Assembly: GCA_002633005.1 (NCBI GenBank)
Contig: NMRA01000160.1
Coordinates: 145,640-209,639 of the forward strand
DNA length: 64,000 nucleotides
DNA from: Phoronis australis
Lineage: Eukaryota > Phoronida > Phoronidae
Reading direction: 5' to 3'
Below are positions 46,935 through 59,700 of this stretch, piece after piece (the first letter of the stretch is position 1; every line of letters begins with the position of its first letter). The notes beneath the pieces are model-generated. The model had not been told where the DNA came from. It saw only the letters and a list, made by a program, of their open reading frames with translations, and did not search any database. Made by a program: the position numbers and the translations under genes.

Positions 46935-48240
46935 TCATAAAGGATTAAAAACAATTCCCAGGTTGTCCATGACCCCAAATCAAATTGCTGTTATAACGCG
47001 GTAAGTCACTACAAGAGCAACGCGGAGCGTTGAAATGCGCCCACGAATGCATTGCAAATGGTGTGCTTTTAGGGTTACTTGTTTGTATCATAAAAATGGC
47101 CGCTAGATGGCGCAAAAACATACAATCCATCCAAAAACAGGAACATGCCATATTTCATAAAAATCTGTCGAGGAACTTCAGAGAAACAAAGGAAAACAGA
47201 ATAAAATGAAATTGCCACTAGTGAGCACAGTGTCCGTCATAATTACATTAATTCATATAATTACACTTTCTAAATTTAGTAAAGATCCTGCAGTGGGTTT
47301 AGGAGATGCAACTATGGGTGCGAAACAAAACTACCACTAGGAGGCGCCACAGTAGTCAGTCACCATCATCAAAGGTAGTCTTCACACTGAGAACATATAT
47401 GCCAATTTTCAAATGATTTGGTTGATACAGGGGTGGACACCAAAAACAAGATTTGAAAACAGCAAAAATGGCCAATAGGTGGTGCAAAATACCTCGATTC
47501 CATCCAAAAACAGGAAGACAGCATCACCAATAGATGCCTATATTTAAAATTTTGTGAAAATCCGTTGAGGACCTTTGAAGATACTGATTTAAACGTAAAA
47601 AAAATAAAATTGCCACTAGGGGGCACAGCAGTAGTCAGATCTGTCCGAAAGTCGTCAGCCATAGTCAAAATCATATAAATACACTTGCTAAATTAAGTAA
47701 AGATCCTGCAAACGGTTTAGGAGATACAGCCATAGGTGCAACAAAAACAAAACTTCCAATAGGAGGCACAACAGTAGTTGAAATCGGAAAATCAACCGTC
47801 CTCTTTATAGTAACCACATACATACCAATTTTCACAATCATCCTTTGAGTGGTTTGGTTGGTAGAGGGGTGGATGCCACAAAACAGACTCGAAAGTAAAA
47901 AATGGCCACTGGGTGGCGTAAACTACCTTGAATCCATCCGAAAACGGGAGATCAGTGTCATCTCACTAATAGGTGCCTATATACCAAATTTTATGAAAAT
48001 CCAATCAGGACTTTTGAAGATACAGAGGTAAACATAAAAAAAAAAATAAAATTGCCACTAGGGGGCACACCGGTAGTCAGATCAGTCCGAAAGTTCGCTC
48101 TTGCCGTCCCACCCACGGAAGAAACAAATGTGTAAAATTTCATGAACATGCGTCAAGGCATTTTGGAGATAGAGCAGCGGACGCCGGAGATGATGGCATA
48201 ATGCATCCACATATAAATATGTGGGCGCATAATAAAGACA
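46935..48240. repeat. ~400-bp tandem repeat, about three diverged units
   Basis: The words ATTGCCACTAG.GGGCACA, GTAAAGATCCTGCA, GGTTTAGGAGAT.CA, AAAAATGGCC and ATCCATCC.AAAACAGG recur in the same order. ATTGCCACTA lies at 47211, 47609 and 48051, giving periods of 398 and 442 bp. It ends at ATATGTGGGCGCATAATAAAG. Between the OTUD7 and insulin-receptor 3' ends. Units are too diverged to be recent. No coding. Confidence 0.8.
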
Positions 48241-50128
48241 TGGTTCTGCACTTGTTTTTTGTATCTCGCTTCATTTCTAAACCAACTTTTTTATTCTGGA
48301 CAGGCCAGTAAGCTTTCATAACTGCTGCTGACAAATTGAGAGTGAAAAGGGTGTCCTAGCTAGGGTGTCTAAATTTGAGTCGGGGTCTCCATTTGGACGC
48401 CCTCTAGATGAAGGCTTGCTCTGTAGGAAACAACACAAGAAAAATGCCGATGGATAGTTTAATTTATGCACATTCACATTTTTACAGGACAAACGGGAAA
48501 CCCTGTCGTAAGTTGTCTCACTACAGCCTAACACGAACAGTATGCATTGCAACTCCTTTAATAAATAATAATACAACAATAAATAGTTTGTTCGCACTAG
48601 ACTGAAGTGAAATAACCTTTAAATAATACTAAAAATAATGCATTTAAAGCCAAATGCATCTAACAATGGCCCCTTGCAGCCAACACTGTCTTGGTACATT
48701 TCGTGAGATTTTCCAAGCACGAGTGGACATAACATGCATCATCAAATACAAGCTTTCTCCGTCTTCAAACACAACACTGTCAAGTGTAAAGGTCAGCTAA
48801 ATATGAACATGCAAAGAAATCAAAATTACCGTTGCGAGAACACAAAGAAATCAAAAAGCTAGTTAAAATGCCAGGCCTAAAATAATTTAAAATGTGCTAG
48901 AAAGCGAACACGGATTTAGATTTCCAAATTGCAAAATACTCCGACTAGTGAAGGAAGATTTTTTATGTTTTCCTGAAACAAAAACTGCAGCTCTTGTAGA
49001 ATGAAATTTCTGCCAGAGCCTAATGACAATTATCTCCCCTGTTTGCAGTACTGTTTGCTGACTGAGAGGAGGTTTGAATATGTACAGTACGAATATGTAC
49101 ACGTGGTAAAATGTCGACGAAAATATTACCCGATGACATTTGTTGGGCATTACATATACAATTAAAGGTCCTACTCAGATACTAGGAATTGTACATAATT
49201 GTATAATACATAAACAGTATGTACAATGATGATAAAATAAATACAAACATTAAAGATAAAACCATGTAAAACCTCTTTGGCTGCCGCCTTGGTAGCATTC
49301 TTAAGTATTAGCCAATGTGATGGTGTGACTCCCAGTTACTTATGCGCTCTCTATTGAAATGCTCAAGGTGATTCCCTGCCATGTTGGATAATAATCAGTT
49401 ATGCCAATGTTACCAAAGACTTGCGTCCCAATGTTTCAGCCTTCTGTAGCCGACCAATGCGTGATAAGTGAAGGGTGATGGATAAACTCGTTCGTGACGG
49501 CCAATAGATAACGTGCAGGCTCGTGCTCGCACTCCTCTGCACGCTTGAATCATCCAGAGTGAATGTGAAAGGTGACATGAGCACAGTTAACTCTATGTAA
49601 CAACAGACCAAGAGGTATTTCCTAATGAAGGTGATCCGAGAAAATTGAATACATCTTACTTCAGGACTTAATCCCACCACCTTTGATTTGAACCATGCTG
49701 GTTCAAAACACGGAATGAATCCTGGATTGTGACCAGAGGGGGGACTGACACTGGACAGTATAGGGGGGGTAACTTAATTTTCCATCACTGCATTTGTAAC
49801 CTAATGGCAAAGTAAGGATAGGTCTAGACCCCTTTGAAGGTCCCCATCTCGATACACGCCTGAATCGCCTGTAATAATACTGATATTTAAATAAACTGTT
49901 GTCATGACAACCCTACAGCGTCACGTACAGGTGAAGCTTGTACAAAACAACATGGAGAACATGCGCATTAGCACAAAACACAAGCCACAGTAGAAGTGCA
50001 TACACCCCCACTACTCGAAGGTTTGCACCACGCAAAACCCTTGTAAGCAACACACAAAGCCGGTTGTCTGGCTGCGGCAGAATTCACTTCACCTGCATGC
50101 AACAGGTGCAGCGCTGGGTGAGCCGCCG
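48241..50128. other. 3' flank of the insulin receptor gene
   Basis: No gene seen. On the minus strand this would hold the receptor's 3'UTR. AT-rich; no single poly(A) site stands out. Confidence 0.4.
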
Positions 50129-50735
50129 TCAGCACTCTGTCCCCTGCGTCAAGTGTGCGTGACCGTTAATGAATCCATTGCGGTGTGAACTGTCATTGCT
50201 GCTCTTACTAGAACTGCTCTCCTTACTACCCCCTGGCTCTGAAGGTATTGCACTACTGTTGACATGGTTCGACATGCAGCTCTCTCTGCGGAAGTCCATG
50301 TTGTTATAACTTGCCATGGGTGTGATTGCCTCTGGATTCCTCAACGGAGAACCATCCCCCATGCTCGACTCAAGCTCTCTAGAGTCTCCATTATTTCCTT
50401 CACTGCAGCTGCTCCCATTATCGCCAGTGTCGCCGCCGCCGAATGTAACTCGGTTGTTCCTGAAATAAACGTCTCCGCTGAGACAGTTTGAATAGTTAGC
50501 ATTGGCTGACGTCAGCGGCGTATTCGAGTTGTCCATAGGGTCGTCGTCAATGCTGTGTTCCGCGTGGCTGAATTTTTCCGCCTCGTGCGCCAAGTCTTGT
50601 TGGTTCTCCACACTATGGAAGTAGGATACCTGCTGGAACTCCTCGTTCACATCGGGCAGAAGGAGCTGTATGATGTCTTGGAATGTCGGCCGCTGCTTGG
50701 GATAGAACCGCCACGTCAACATCATCAGATCGTAG
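50129..50735 (-). CDS. INSR: Insulin receptor last exon: kinase end and tail
   Basis: Acceptor TTCTTTTCAG; TGA at 50131-50129. Begins [20 protein letters not shown], the end of the kinase, then FQQVSYFHS. The roughly 150-residue tail is rich in Ser, Asn, Gly and Asp. ASYNNMDFR carries a YxxM motif, the consensus for SH2 domains of the PI3-kinase p85 subunit. The rest of the tail is not recognisably conserved. Confidence 0.94.
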
Positions 50736-53700
50736 CTGAAAAGAACGGACAAGGATTAAAGATGGCACTTCCTTAAGCAGGGCTTGGAATTTTCCGCGGA
50801 AACGCGGATTTCCGCTTTTTTCAAATGTGCTTTCCGATTTTTTTTTTAATATTTCCGCGTAAAAAAATCGGATTTGATATAAAATTTCCGCGGCAAATTC
50901 CTTTCTTACCGCGGCGTTGCAGACGACGTTCACCTCGAAAAGCGGAAGTTGCTCTTTATGTTCGGAGGAACGTAAATTGTCAACATTGCCGGGGCATCTG
51001 GGATAGCGTGGTGTGATTTTCAATGGCGTCTCGTGTTATTGTTAAGTGCGGCGACAAATACTACCGCTCTGCAGCCAAAAATGTGTGGGTTGGGAGTGGA
51101 CGGGCGAGCTGAAAGGACGCAGACGCATGCTACTGATGGTGGTAACGTTTTTTTTTNGGCTCAAGACGCACCAAACCTTATGCGTGAACGTTTACTCAAA
51201 GCATGATACACGACTTGGCAATTTTTAAATAGTCTCCAGTAATGTGCAGTAGTGATTTGGAGACCACAGAGATTCCCTTAATATTTGACTCAAAAGTTGA
51301 CTAATCACGGGTTATGCTATGAGAAAACGTTCACCCCATTTTTCTGCAAGTCAAAGGCAAAGTTTTAAATTACACTATTTACTAAGAACAAATTTGGCCT
51401 CAACTAGCTCATTAATTATTAAGAAATAATTACCATGGCTTTTTCTTAAGCTTTTGGGTAATGTTAAAATGCAAGGCACTGTTAAAACATGACGAACCAC
51501 AGTTTGACTTTCAACCGAGTCGACTGAAATACCGTAAGGATCCAACAACTTTCCAAAGCCCATGCCTACAATCTTGGTACCTCCTTTTATGAGAAAGCAG
51601 CCTACGCCAGTATTAAACGTTTTCCAAACAAGAAAAAGTCTTTGTAAATAAATGCTTTTTAGTAACAGACAAAAGGGTTGATTGAGTTCATGCACATACT
51701 CCAATAACAAGAAAAAAATTTCAACGCAGAGCAAAGTTTGCAGGCCTTGGTTTGCACCCACTTTGTTTCTTTTTCAGAGGAAAAAGTAATGGAATGCGTT
51801 AGAAACAATAAAAGCACAGCTAAGTCTCAGTCCACTTACAGTTTTTGTGGACAGCCTTCTGGTATCTCCATCAGCTGACCACTCTGGACAAACTTGAGCA
51901 CCTGCTCATTGGCGAGTCCTTGGTACGGCTGGGCAGCTAGTGTGGCCATCTCCCACAGGACCACACCATATGACCTACAGGGTGAGATAAAACACATGAA
52001 CTTGCCGGGTATAAATACCCCAAAAGCAATCGGACAAAACATGTTTCCTTGTCATTCCAGCTACTCTGGTGGTGAATTCTGCTTGGCTGACATGACGGTG
52101 AATTGCACTTGTGCTCAGCCATGATGATGAAGAATTCCAGGCCATTTTGTCCAATTACTTTGACCTGTATGTATTATCCATGATAAGGTCACAGTGTTCA
52201 ATGCTCATAGCAGCAGGTCACATGACCTTCATCTCAGTACCACAGCATGGAGCCTACAGGGTGACGCAAAACTTGTGTCTTGAGTACAAACTGGTCATCA
52301 AGTCACAAAGTACCCAACACTCATTGTGTTGGCTGAAGCAAGTACATCAATAGTGAATCAAACGGACTCTGTCTACACACTACATGTATGCACTGTTCCA
52401 ACACTACGTACCAGACATCTGAAGCGCTGGTGAACACTCCATCTTTTAGAGACTCCGGCGCCATCCAGCGGACAGGCAGCAAGCCTTTGCCACCCTTTCT
52501 GTAGTAGTCGTGCTCATATATGTCGCGCGTCATACCGAAATCTACAAACGGAACAGTGTCACGGCAACTTAGTACACATCCTCATGTTGGCAAGTGCTTG
52601 TGACGTTAAAAAGTCGGTTTAACAAAAGTAACGTGTCCGATTACTTTTGACTTTGCCACTTAGTGATGCGACATTCGTCTCAGTTGTTTACTTCACTATG
52701 AGATGAAAATTTTTGAGCTCGAGTAGGACTGACAGTTCAGGAAGACACTAACTCCCGATTCGCGAAATAATTGCCTTTAAATGCCCATGGTCAGTTTAAC
52801 ATCCACCCCTGATTTTTGAGTTTGCCAGTTTGAACACGATGGGCATTAAACGCAGACTTTGTAAGGTATTTGTATTTTGTTGACCATGACCGCTATAGCA
52901 AATCAAAACTTAGGTTGGACCAATGATGGTAGCCCCATGCGAATGAAATGAGTGATGGCAAGAGTGATCACATGCTTTATTTCTCACACATGGCAAGACC
53001 TCGTGGACATTTGCACAATCTTGGTCATATCACAAGACGCCATACCCCTGTGTCTATTGTACCACTGTTAGCATTGCCTTTCAACTAACCGATCTCTCTA
53101 ACAAAGCGTTCACACAAAACTTTACCTCCAATCTTGACGGTGTTATTGACATCCACCATACAATTCCTGGCAGCTAAATCCCGATGCACAAATTTCTTTG
53201 CACCCAGATATGCCATTCCGTCAGCGATCTCCGCGGCCATCTGCAGTGTTTGCTTTAGTGTCGGTGGCTGACGTCCCTCGTTGTCCTGAAATGCGACAGA
53301 TGGCATTACTTGAGCAATTGTTGAGAACACATTCGTAACTACCCAAGTTTCACTAGACGCCCTCCCATAAACTTCAAAAGTTTCACTTCTGAACATCCAT
53401 GTTCAGTCGTTTTCAGCTTAAATACTTTTTACTCTCTAAATATTAAATCCTTGGACGTTAACAAGACCAAGTACAATGACATGATAACAAACTAACGCTA
53501 ATCCATGAGCAAAGAAGTGGTTGTGCACTTTGAACAAGCCAACAAAAATATAATTAGCCACATAAAGACGTTTACTACTCGCATGCGAATGTCTAAGCTT
53601 AGGTTTTAACCAAAAATTAAATTCTAAATATCGTTGCCACCAAAATGTAGAAAAACATATTATAATACAGATATTATTACTCACCGGCTCATCTGGTCGA

Positions 53701-56700
53701 TGCATACGTAAATGGTTCTTCAAGTCACCTCTCTCCATCAACTCCATAATGACCAAGGTAGGCTGACCTTCCGATACGACCCCCAGGAGACGAACAACAT
53801 GGTAACAATTAAATGCCCTGCAGTAGAGGAGACAAATAAGTGACTCAGACATACTAATTTGAATATTTTTTATACTCTGTTGACCTTGCCAAGATCAATT
53901 AAATACACTTAAAACACTTGGGCGACTGCCAACTTGGCTTTTAGGTGACTGCTAAGTGTTTAAGTATAGGCTCGTGGATCTAAGTCAGTGTTCCATACAA
54001 ACAACTGTGCGGTCGAAATGATACAACACTGCATGCAATTAGTCTCAAGTAGTCATCAACACTGCCGTATTCATTAGTTGAGAATCCTACAAAAACAACT
54101 TTGAACTGGTCATGTCATAGCAACATTGAACCAGATTGGTAAATCAGCCATCTTGTCCGCCAAAACGATACCTAATCAATAAATACAAGATAACTTTTTC
54201 TCGACGTAATTCCAATAGAGAAGTGGCTGAAATTTGAAGAGAGAATCTCCAGAGATACTGCACGCTTTTCAAACTTATGATGCAACAAACAGCTATATGA
54301 ATGCCAACGAATTAAAACAAGAAGTCATATTTACTTGTGTGAGATAGAAACAAGAAGGCGATTGATTAAATAAGCACTTACTTCATGACCGACGCTTCAT
54401 TCAAAAACTCAATTCGGTCACGCGTGGACGCCTGCTCATTAACAGTCTGAAGTAGAAAAAAATGAATTAACGTTTTTGGCAAAAACTAAATAATATGTCA
54501 AATGTTGTGAAAACAAAATTGGCCTCATTGACTTTTCTATGAACTTCTAACCAATGCAACCATAAATTAAACTTAGTGGCATTTGCTGATGCTAGTCATC
54601 TAAAATACAAGAAGTCGTGCGATACTGTATCAATCAAGGATATCATGAGATTGCAAATGCAACTTCTGAATAAGCGTATGTGGCAAGAGTTCCCTTGCTT
54701 GTGCAGACTTATACAGTATTCAAATGTTGTCCAATCAGATGGTTAGGCTTATTTCGCCATACGTGATTGGCCAGAATTTTGTATATGCAAATGCAACTTC
54801 TAAATAAGCGTATGTGGCAAGAGTTGCCTTGTATTCAAATGTTGTCCAATCAGAAGACAAATCCAACATATGTACCATTAGTTGACAGACGTGCCTTCTT
54901 GTGAGAAAGTTCCATTCCAATGAGATGGTTGATGGTTAGGCTTAGTTCGCCGTATGTGAATGGCCAGAATTTTGTATATGCCACAACTGATAGGAAGCCT
55001 CACAGCTTAGTAAGTGCTCGTCTTGAGCGATCCCTCTACATTTTAGTGAGACTTCCTGTCTAGTTTCTTGTAAAATTTATATGGAATTATCTAGGACACA
55101 AAATACGATATCGTATCTCTAACATACTATTGGAATAACTTGTGTCCAATTTCAACACTTATAAGAGTTAAAACCCGCAGAAGGGCCGTGTAACTCACCT
55201 TAACAGCCACCTTCATTTCAGCGACACCTTCAGGAAATGTCTGCAAGTCACATGCTACACCCTCATACACCATACCAAATGACCCTTGACCCAGCTCGTG
55301 TAGTAGTTTGACCTTCTCTCTGTCCACTTCCCATTCGTCTTTGATGTACGAGTCCCACCCCAAATAATCTGGATTGACAGACGCATACTGCACGCTGTCC
55401 GGTATGTTCTGCGACTCCCTGAAACAGTCAGCATCAAACTTACTAATATAACAATGCACCTTTTTTAACAGGGATTACAACTGTTCTTGATGCCACATTC
55501 AATACAAACACAAATTTCTATAATCCTGTGTTTATTACTATTCCTCAAGAGTAAATTTGCTCTCAACAATACAAAAGAAAGTGATGTAGACGATTGAGCA
55601 AAATGCCTGCATCTTGCTGCTACATTCATCTAAACTGAGCAAACAGAATGTCCTACTTGCTATTGAACACAGTCTGCTGAGCACAGTCTGCGCCAGTCTT
55701 TCATGTTTGCACAGTGGAAGTGAATGCAAATCTTTGCTGGGCCACATATCTCACTTCCTATTGTTGCATGGAGGGTACATGCCCAATAAGGAAATAGTCA
55801 AATTTTATAAAAATTTAAAGTTCAATAGCATTCGACTGAGGTGGGCCTTTGTTTCGTAAGAGCAGCTTATTATTTAAAATGACTTATTCTTAAAAAAATG
55901 ACATAGGCAGAAAATTGAATTTTGGGCCTAAAAAGCGAGGCCCCCTATATTAATATAGGGGGCGCCGCCGAAAGGTGGCCGAAGAGCAGGCCCCCTATAT
56001 TAAAGGTTATTTCACTGGTCTAGATCTTTTATAAAGGGGTGGCACTTTTCTGGTAAACTCCATTTATTGAATATAAGCTTGTATAGACTAGGAGCTCATA
56101 AGAATGAACGTAAGATTCAGTTATTTACCTTCGCTTGAAGAAGATGATCACACCTGTCACCGAGATGGCGAGAATCAGCAGCATTCCGCCTATGATTAGT
56201 CCAATCACGGTGGGTGTCCAGAAATTAGCGTCAACAGTATTCTCTTCACGCTCTACAAGAGGAAAGGTTAGCAGTTGTAAGCAGGCAGGGTCAGAGGTCA
56301 ATATCAACTCTGTGCGGACAAGACCAAGAATTAGCAGTCTCGTTGAAATAGGTTGAGTATAAGTAGTCGTGTAACGACAAGGTTAAAGGTTAGCGAACTT
56401 GTCAAGGAAGGCAGGAAGATGAACTGCCCCGTAGAGATAGTTAGTTTCCTTATCCAAATTTGCCACGCTTTCTTAAAGTTGGGGTACAGACCCACAGTTA
56501 TGAGACATTAAGCTAACAATTAAAGAACAAATTTCGGACAAGATTTTATAAACTGCAGACAGTAGTCTTGTTCTTAGTTCTCATCAATCATGTAGGGAAA
56601 AGTTCAAAGGTTACGTATAATAACCAGCTCTCAAAGTCGTATCAGAAACATTCTTCACTGACAGAGACAATCTCGACGACACTGCAGCTTGCAGTGTACT

Positions 56701-59700
56701 GCTAGTGCCAGACACCATTGCAGGACTTCCTTGAGAACTAAAATGGCAGTACACAAATGGACATTTACCTTTAATAGTGAAGTACATGTCTTTCGATGAC
56801 CATGATCCATTGCCCGCCAGTGAAGTTGCTCTTACTTGTACTGAGTAATTGCCTGACTCGAGGGATTCTGTCAGAAATCCTCCAACCTTCGAGTAATTCT
56901 TGTGTGTGATACATTTCTCTTTAACGCGCGCCTTGAAAGAAATACGAGTGTTGTAAAAATGTCAGTTTGGGACACAATATTAGGCACAGGTGAAATTTCA
57001 TTTTGTTAAATTTCTCAATAAAAACAACTTATTAGGAAAATTCATTTTGTTTTTAGCGTAGGTAGGTAATACCAAACAACAGGTAAAATTATGAGCATTT
57101 CCAACAATTTTGTAAATAATAGAAAAGAGACTATTTTAGGATTTCCGTCCCAAACTGAAAACTTTTACCGTGAATGACTCGTGTTAAAACGCTATATTAA
57201 GTTATACTGCACAAGAAATTCATTAAAAATTTTCATAACAGAATAAAATGTAAAAAACACTTCAACATCTTTCAGTCAATCTAGTGGCCAGACATCTTGG
57301 CTTGAAAGTCGTAAAACTAATGAGCACTGTGTGTAGTTACATAAAATTTACTCCCATAATGTAACAAACTAAGTGGTCGTCCAATCATTTCGAGTGGGTG
57401 CCAGCCATCTTGCTATTGTTTAGCGAGCAACACGATAACATTCTTACTCGCGGAACGATACAGGCATATTGAAAGCAGCTTAACTTTCAATGCCTTGTCC
57501 ATTTCATTGTTTGTAGAGCCCCAACCACTTACATGATCATCCTTCTTCTGATAGCGGACCTCATACATCAGAATAAAGCTGTTGGGGTCGGCAGGTGGCG
57601 ACCACGTAATTAACACCTGGGCATTCTGCTTATAGATGACTGACACGTTGCTGACGTTGTCGGAAGAATCTACACATCAAAGAAAACGTGTTATGGTGAA
57701 GCTAACTACCGTGTGGTGAACACGGCCACGAGCATAAATTGCGACACATCATCCATGCCCAATAGGAGACTTTTATGTAATAAAGTGACCACTGATCACA
57801 TGGGACTTGATACAAGAAGCCTCTACAGGATGAGGTGATTTTACATTTGTTTAAAAACGCCACGTGTAAATGTGTAATCACGCAGACTGTAAAAGGCTCT
57901 TTTCACCAAGTCAAAATGCCCCCTACACCACCCACTGTTAAGAAGTACCTCCTGGTACAGCCAGGTGGCGATAAGAGTCACCAGCCCCATGTTATCATTC
58001 CTGTTGCTTCCTGAAAGTCTCCCCTTCTAAAAATAGCTCACAAAACAGTGGGAGTCAAGTTTAAAAGCTGCTATTTGGATGTTTAGTAATGATGTATCTG
58101 CCAATATGATGACGCGATTTGAACCCACATATAGGAACGGAAATGCAGTTATATCACACCACGAAAATGATTTGCAGACCTTTGGTTTCTTTCTATTCAG
58201 GTAACCATGGAAATGTTTACAAATTTATGTGTTTGGATGAATCAGTGTGCTTTGACAACGGCCACACCCAATGCATATTGCCCAGGAGTGGAGGATTAGG
58301 ACTGACTGGGTCCATGGCCATGTAATAAGTCGCTTAACTACATAAAATTCCTACGCTGGTCATTTCAAAGGTGATTTCTACCAAATGGCATGCGCATTCA
58401 AGTTGTAGACTACATACCAGAGGGCAATGTTCTCTTTGAAGCCAATGCACTGTTGCTACACCTCGGCATCACATCGGGGACGCGGTCGTGGCAAGCAATC
58501 ACCTGTATGCTGTAGATGGTGAACTTCTCCAGATTATGGAGGGTAGTTTCTAGGCTACCGTAAACGAACGCTTCCTGCCAGACAGGCTCCTCCGGATCGC
58601 CGGAGTTGTTGGACGGTGCAGCCATTGGATGGGAGTCGTTGACCAACAACCCAATAGTGGACCCATGCACCTGTGTCTTGTCGTAGGAGCCGTTAACACG
58701 GTAGTCAGGCAGGGACTCCAGACTTCGGCGCTTCCGGCTACCAGGAGATTGGGCATCGGGTCTGAAAATTTAATACGCGGTGATTCATGTGTGCAAGTTG
58801 GAGGGAGAGTGGTGTCGGGTGTGGGCTATGTAAGGCTGCCTCAATACTTTCTGGTAGGTGATAACGTTCAACTGAATGAAGGTCTTGGCTTTTTTTGCAC
58901 CTAAACAGGAAGTAGTACATGAGCACGAGGGCGTTCACGTGAAAATGAACCCGAGTGATTTCCTGAACGCAGGCACTTTTACGAGAAGACCAATGGTTCA
59001 TTTGCAGCACCTAATTTCGAGCTCACATAGATGGCAAATGGTTTCCAAATGTGACCACAAACTGTCGCTGTTCATACATGCCTTCAAAGTACAAATTGTC
59101 ATAATTTTTTGCTGCGGAGATTTGTGGTTTGTGGGACAGTGCCAAATGTTGTAATCCGTAATCCTCAAATTACGACAGATCGTGCACACCTTCGAAGTAT
59201 AACCTGCTGCAATTTGGAAAACAACCTCTAGGTCACAGGTTATTTTGACGAGAGGCAGGGTGAACAACTAGCCATTCCCATGGCTCTGAACACTTGTACA
59301 AACTGCGACTGCAGCTTATTCCATTTTGACTATGATGTGCACAAACCACAAACTGTTGCAATTTGAGGATTGTGATGGCGATAAACATACACACTGACAC
59401 AAGATTACCTCAGGCTCCAGCCACCGAAATTAACACAGCCTGGACAAGAGTTTGACAAAAACAATGCAGGGGCCGATCCAGGATTTTAAGTTGGGGCGGA
59501 CAGGGACAAGTATTAGCCAGGATTTAACCTGTCACACATTCCCACACCTGAACTGCCAAATGGAATCTGGGAGAATTTTAGGGGGGGGGGGGGNGGGGGG
59601 GGGGGGCATGGCCCCATTTCCCCCTAAATTCGCCACTGAAATGTGGCTCAAGTTCAAATTGAATGAATTTTTTTAATGTTATATAATGAGAAGAACCATG

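Larger units (their letters stand above)
51975..55198 (-). other. Insulin receptor kinase introns
   Basis: Introns 51975-52411, 52542-53125, 53286-53684, 53818-54381 and 54447-55198. No hidden exon needed: all joins keep frame. Only the tandem duplication at 54652-54981 stands out. Confidence 0.5.
56253..58417 (-). other. Insulin receptor introns around FnIII-3
   Basis: Introns 56253-56768, 56932-57532 and 57670-58417. Non-coding; nothing recognised. Confidence 0.45.

Noticed and set aside
50613-51023. Extended minus frame upstream of the last receptor exon
   Set aside because: The part above 50735 is intron read-through; a good acceptor sits at 50736.
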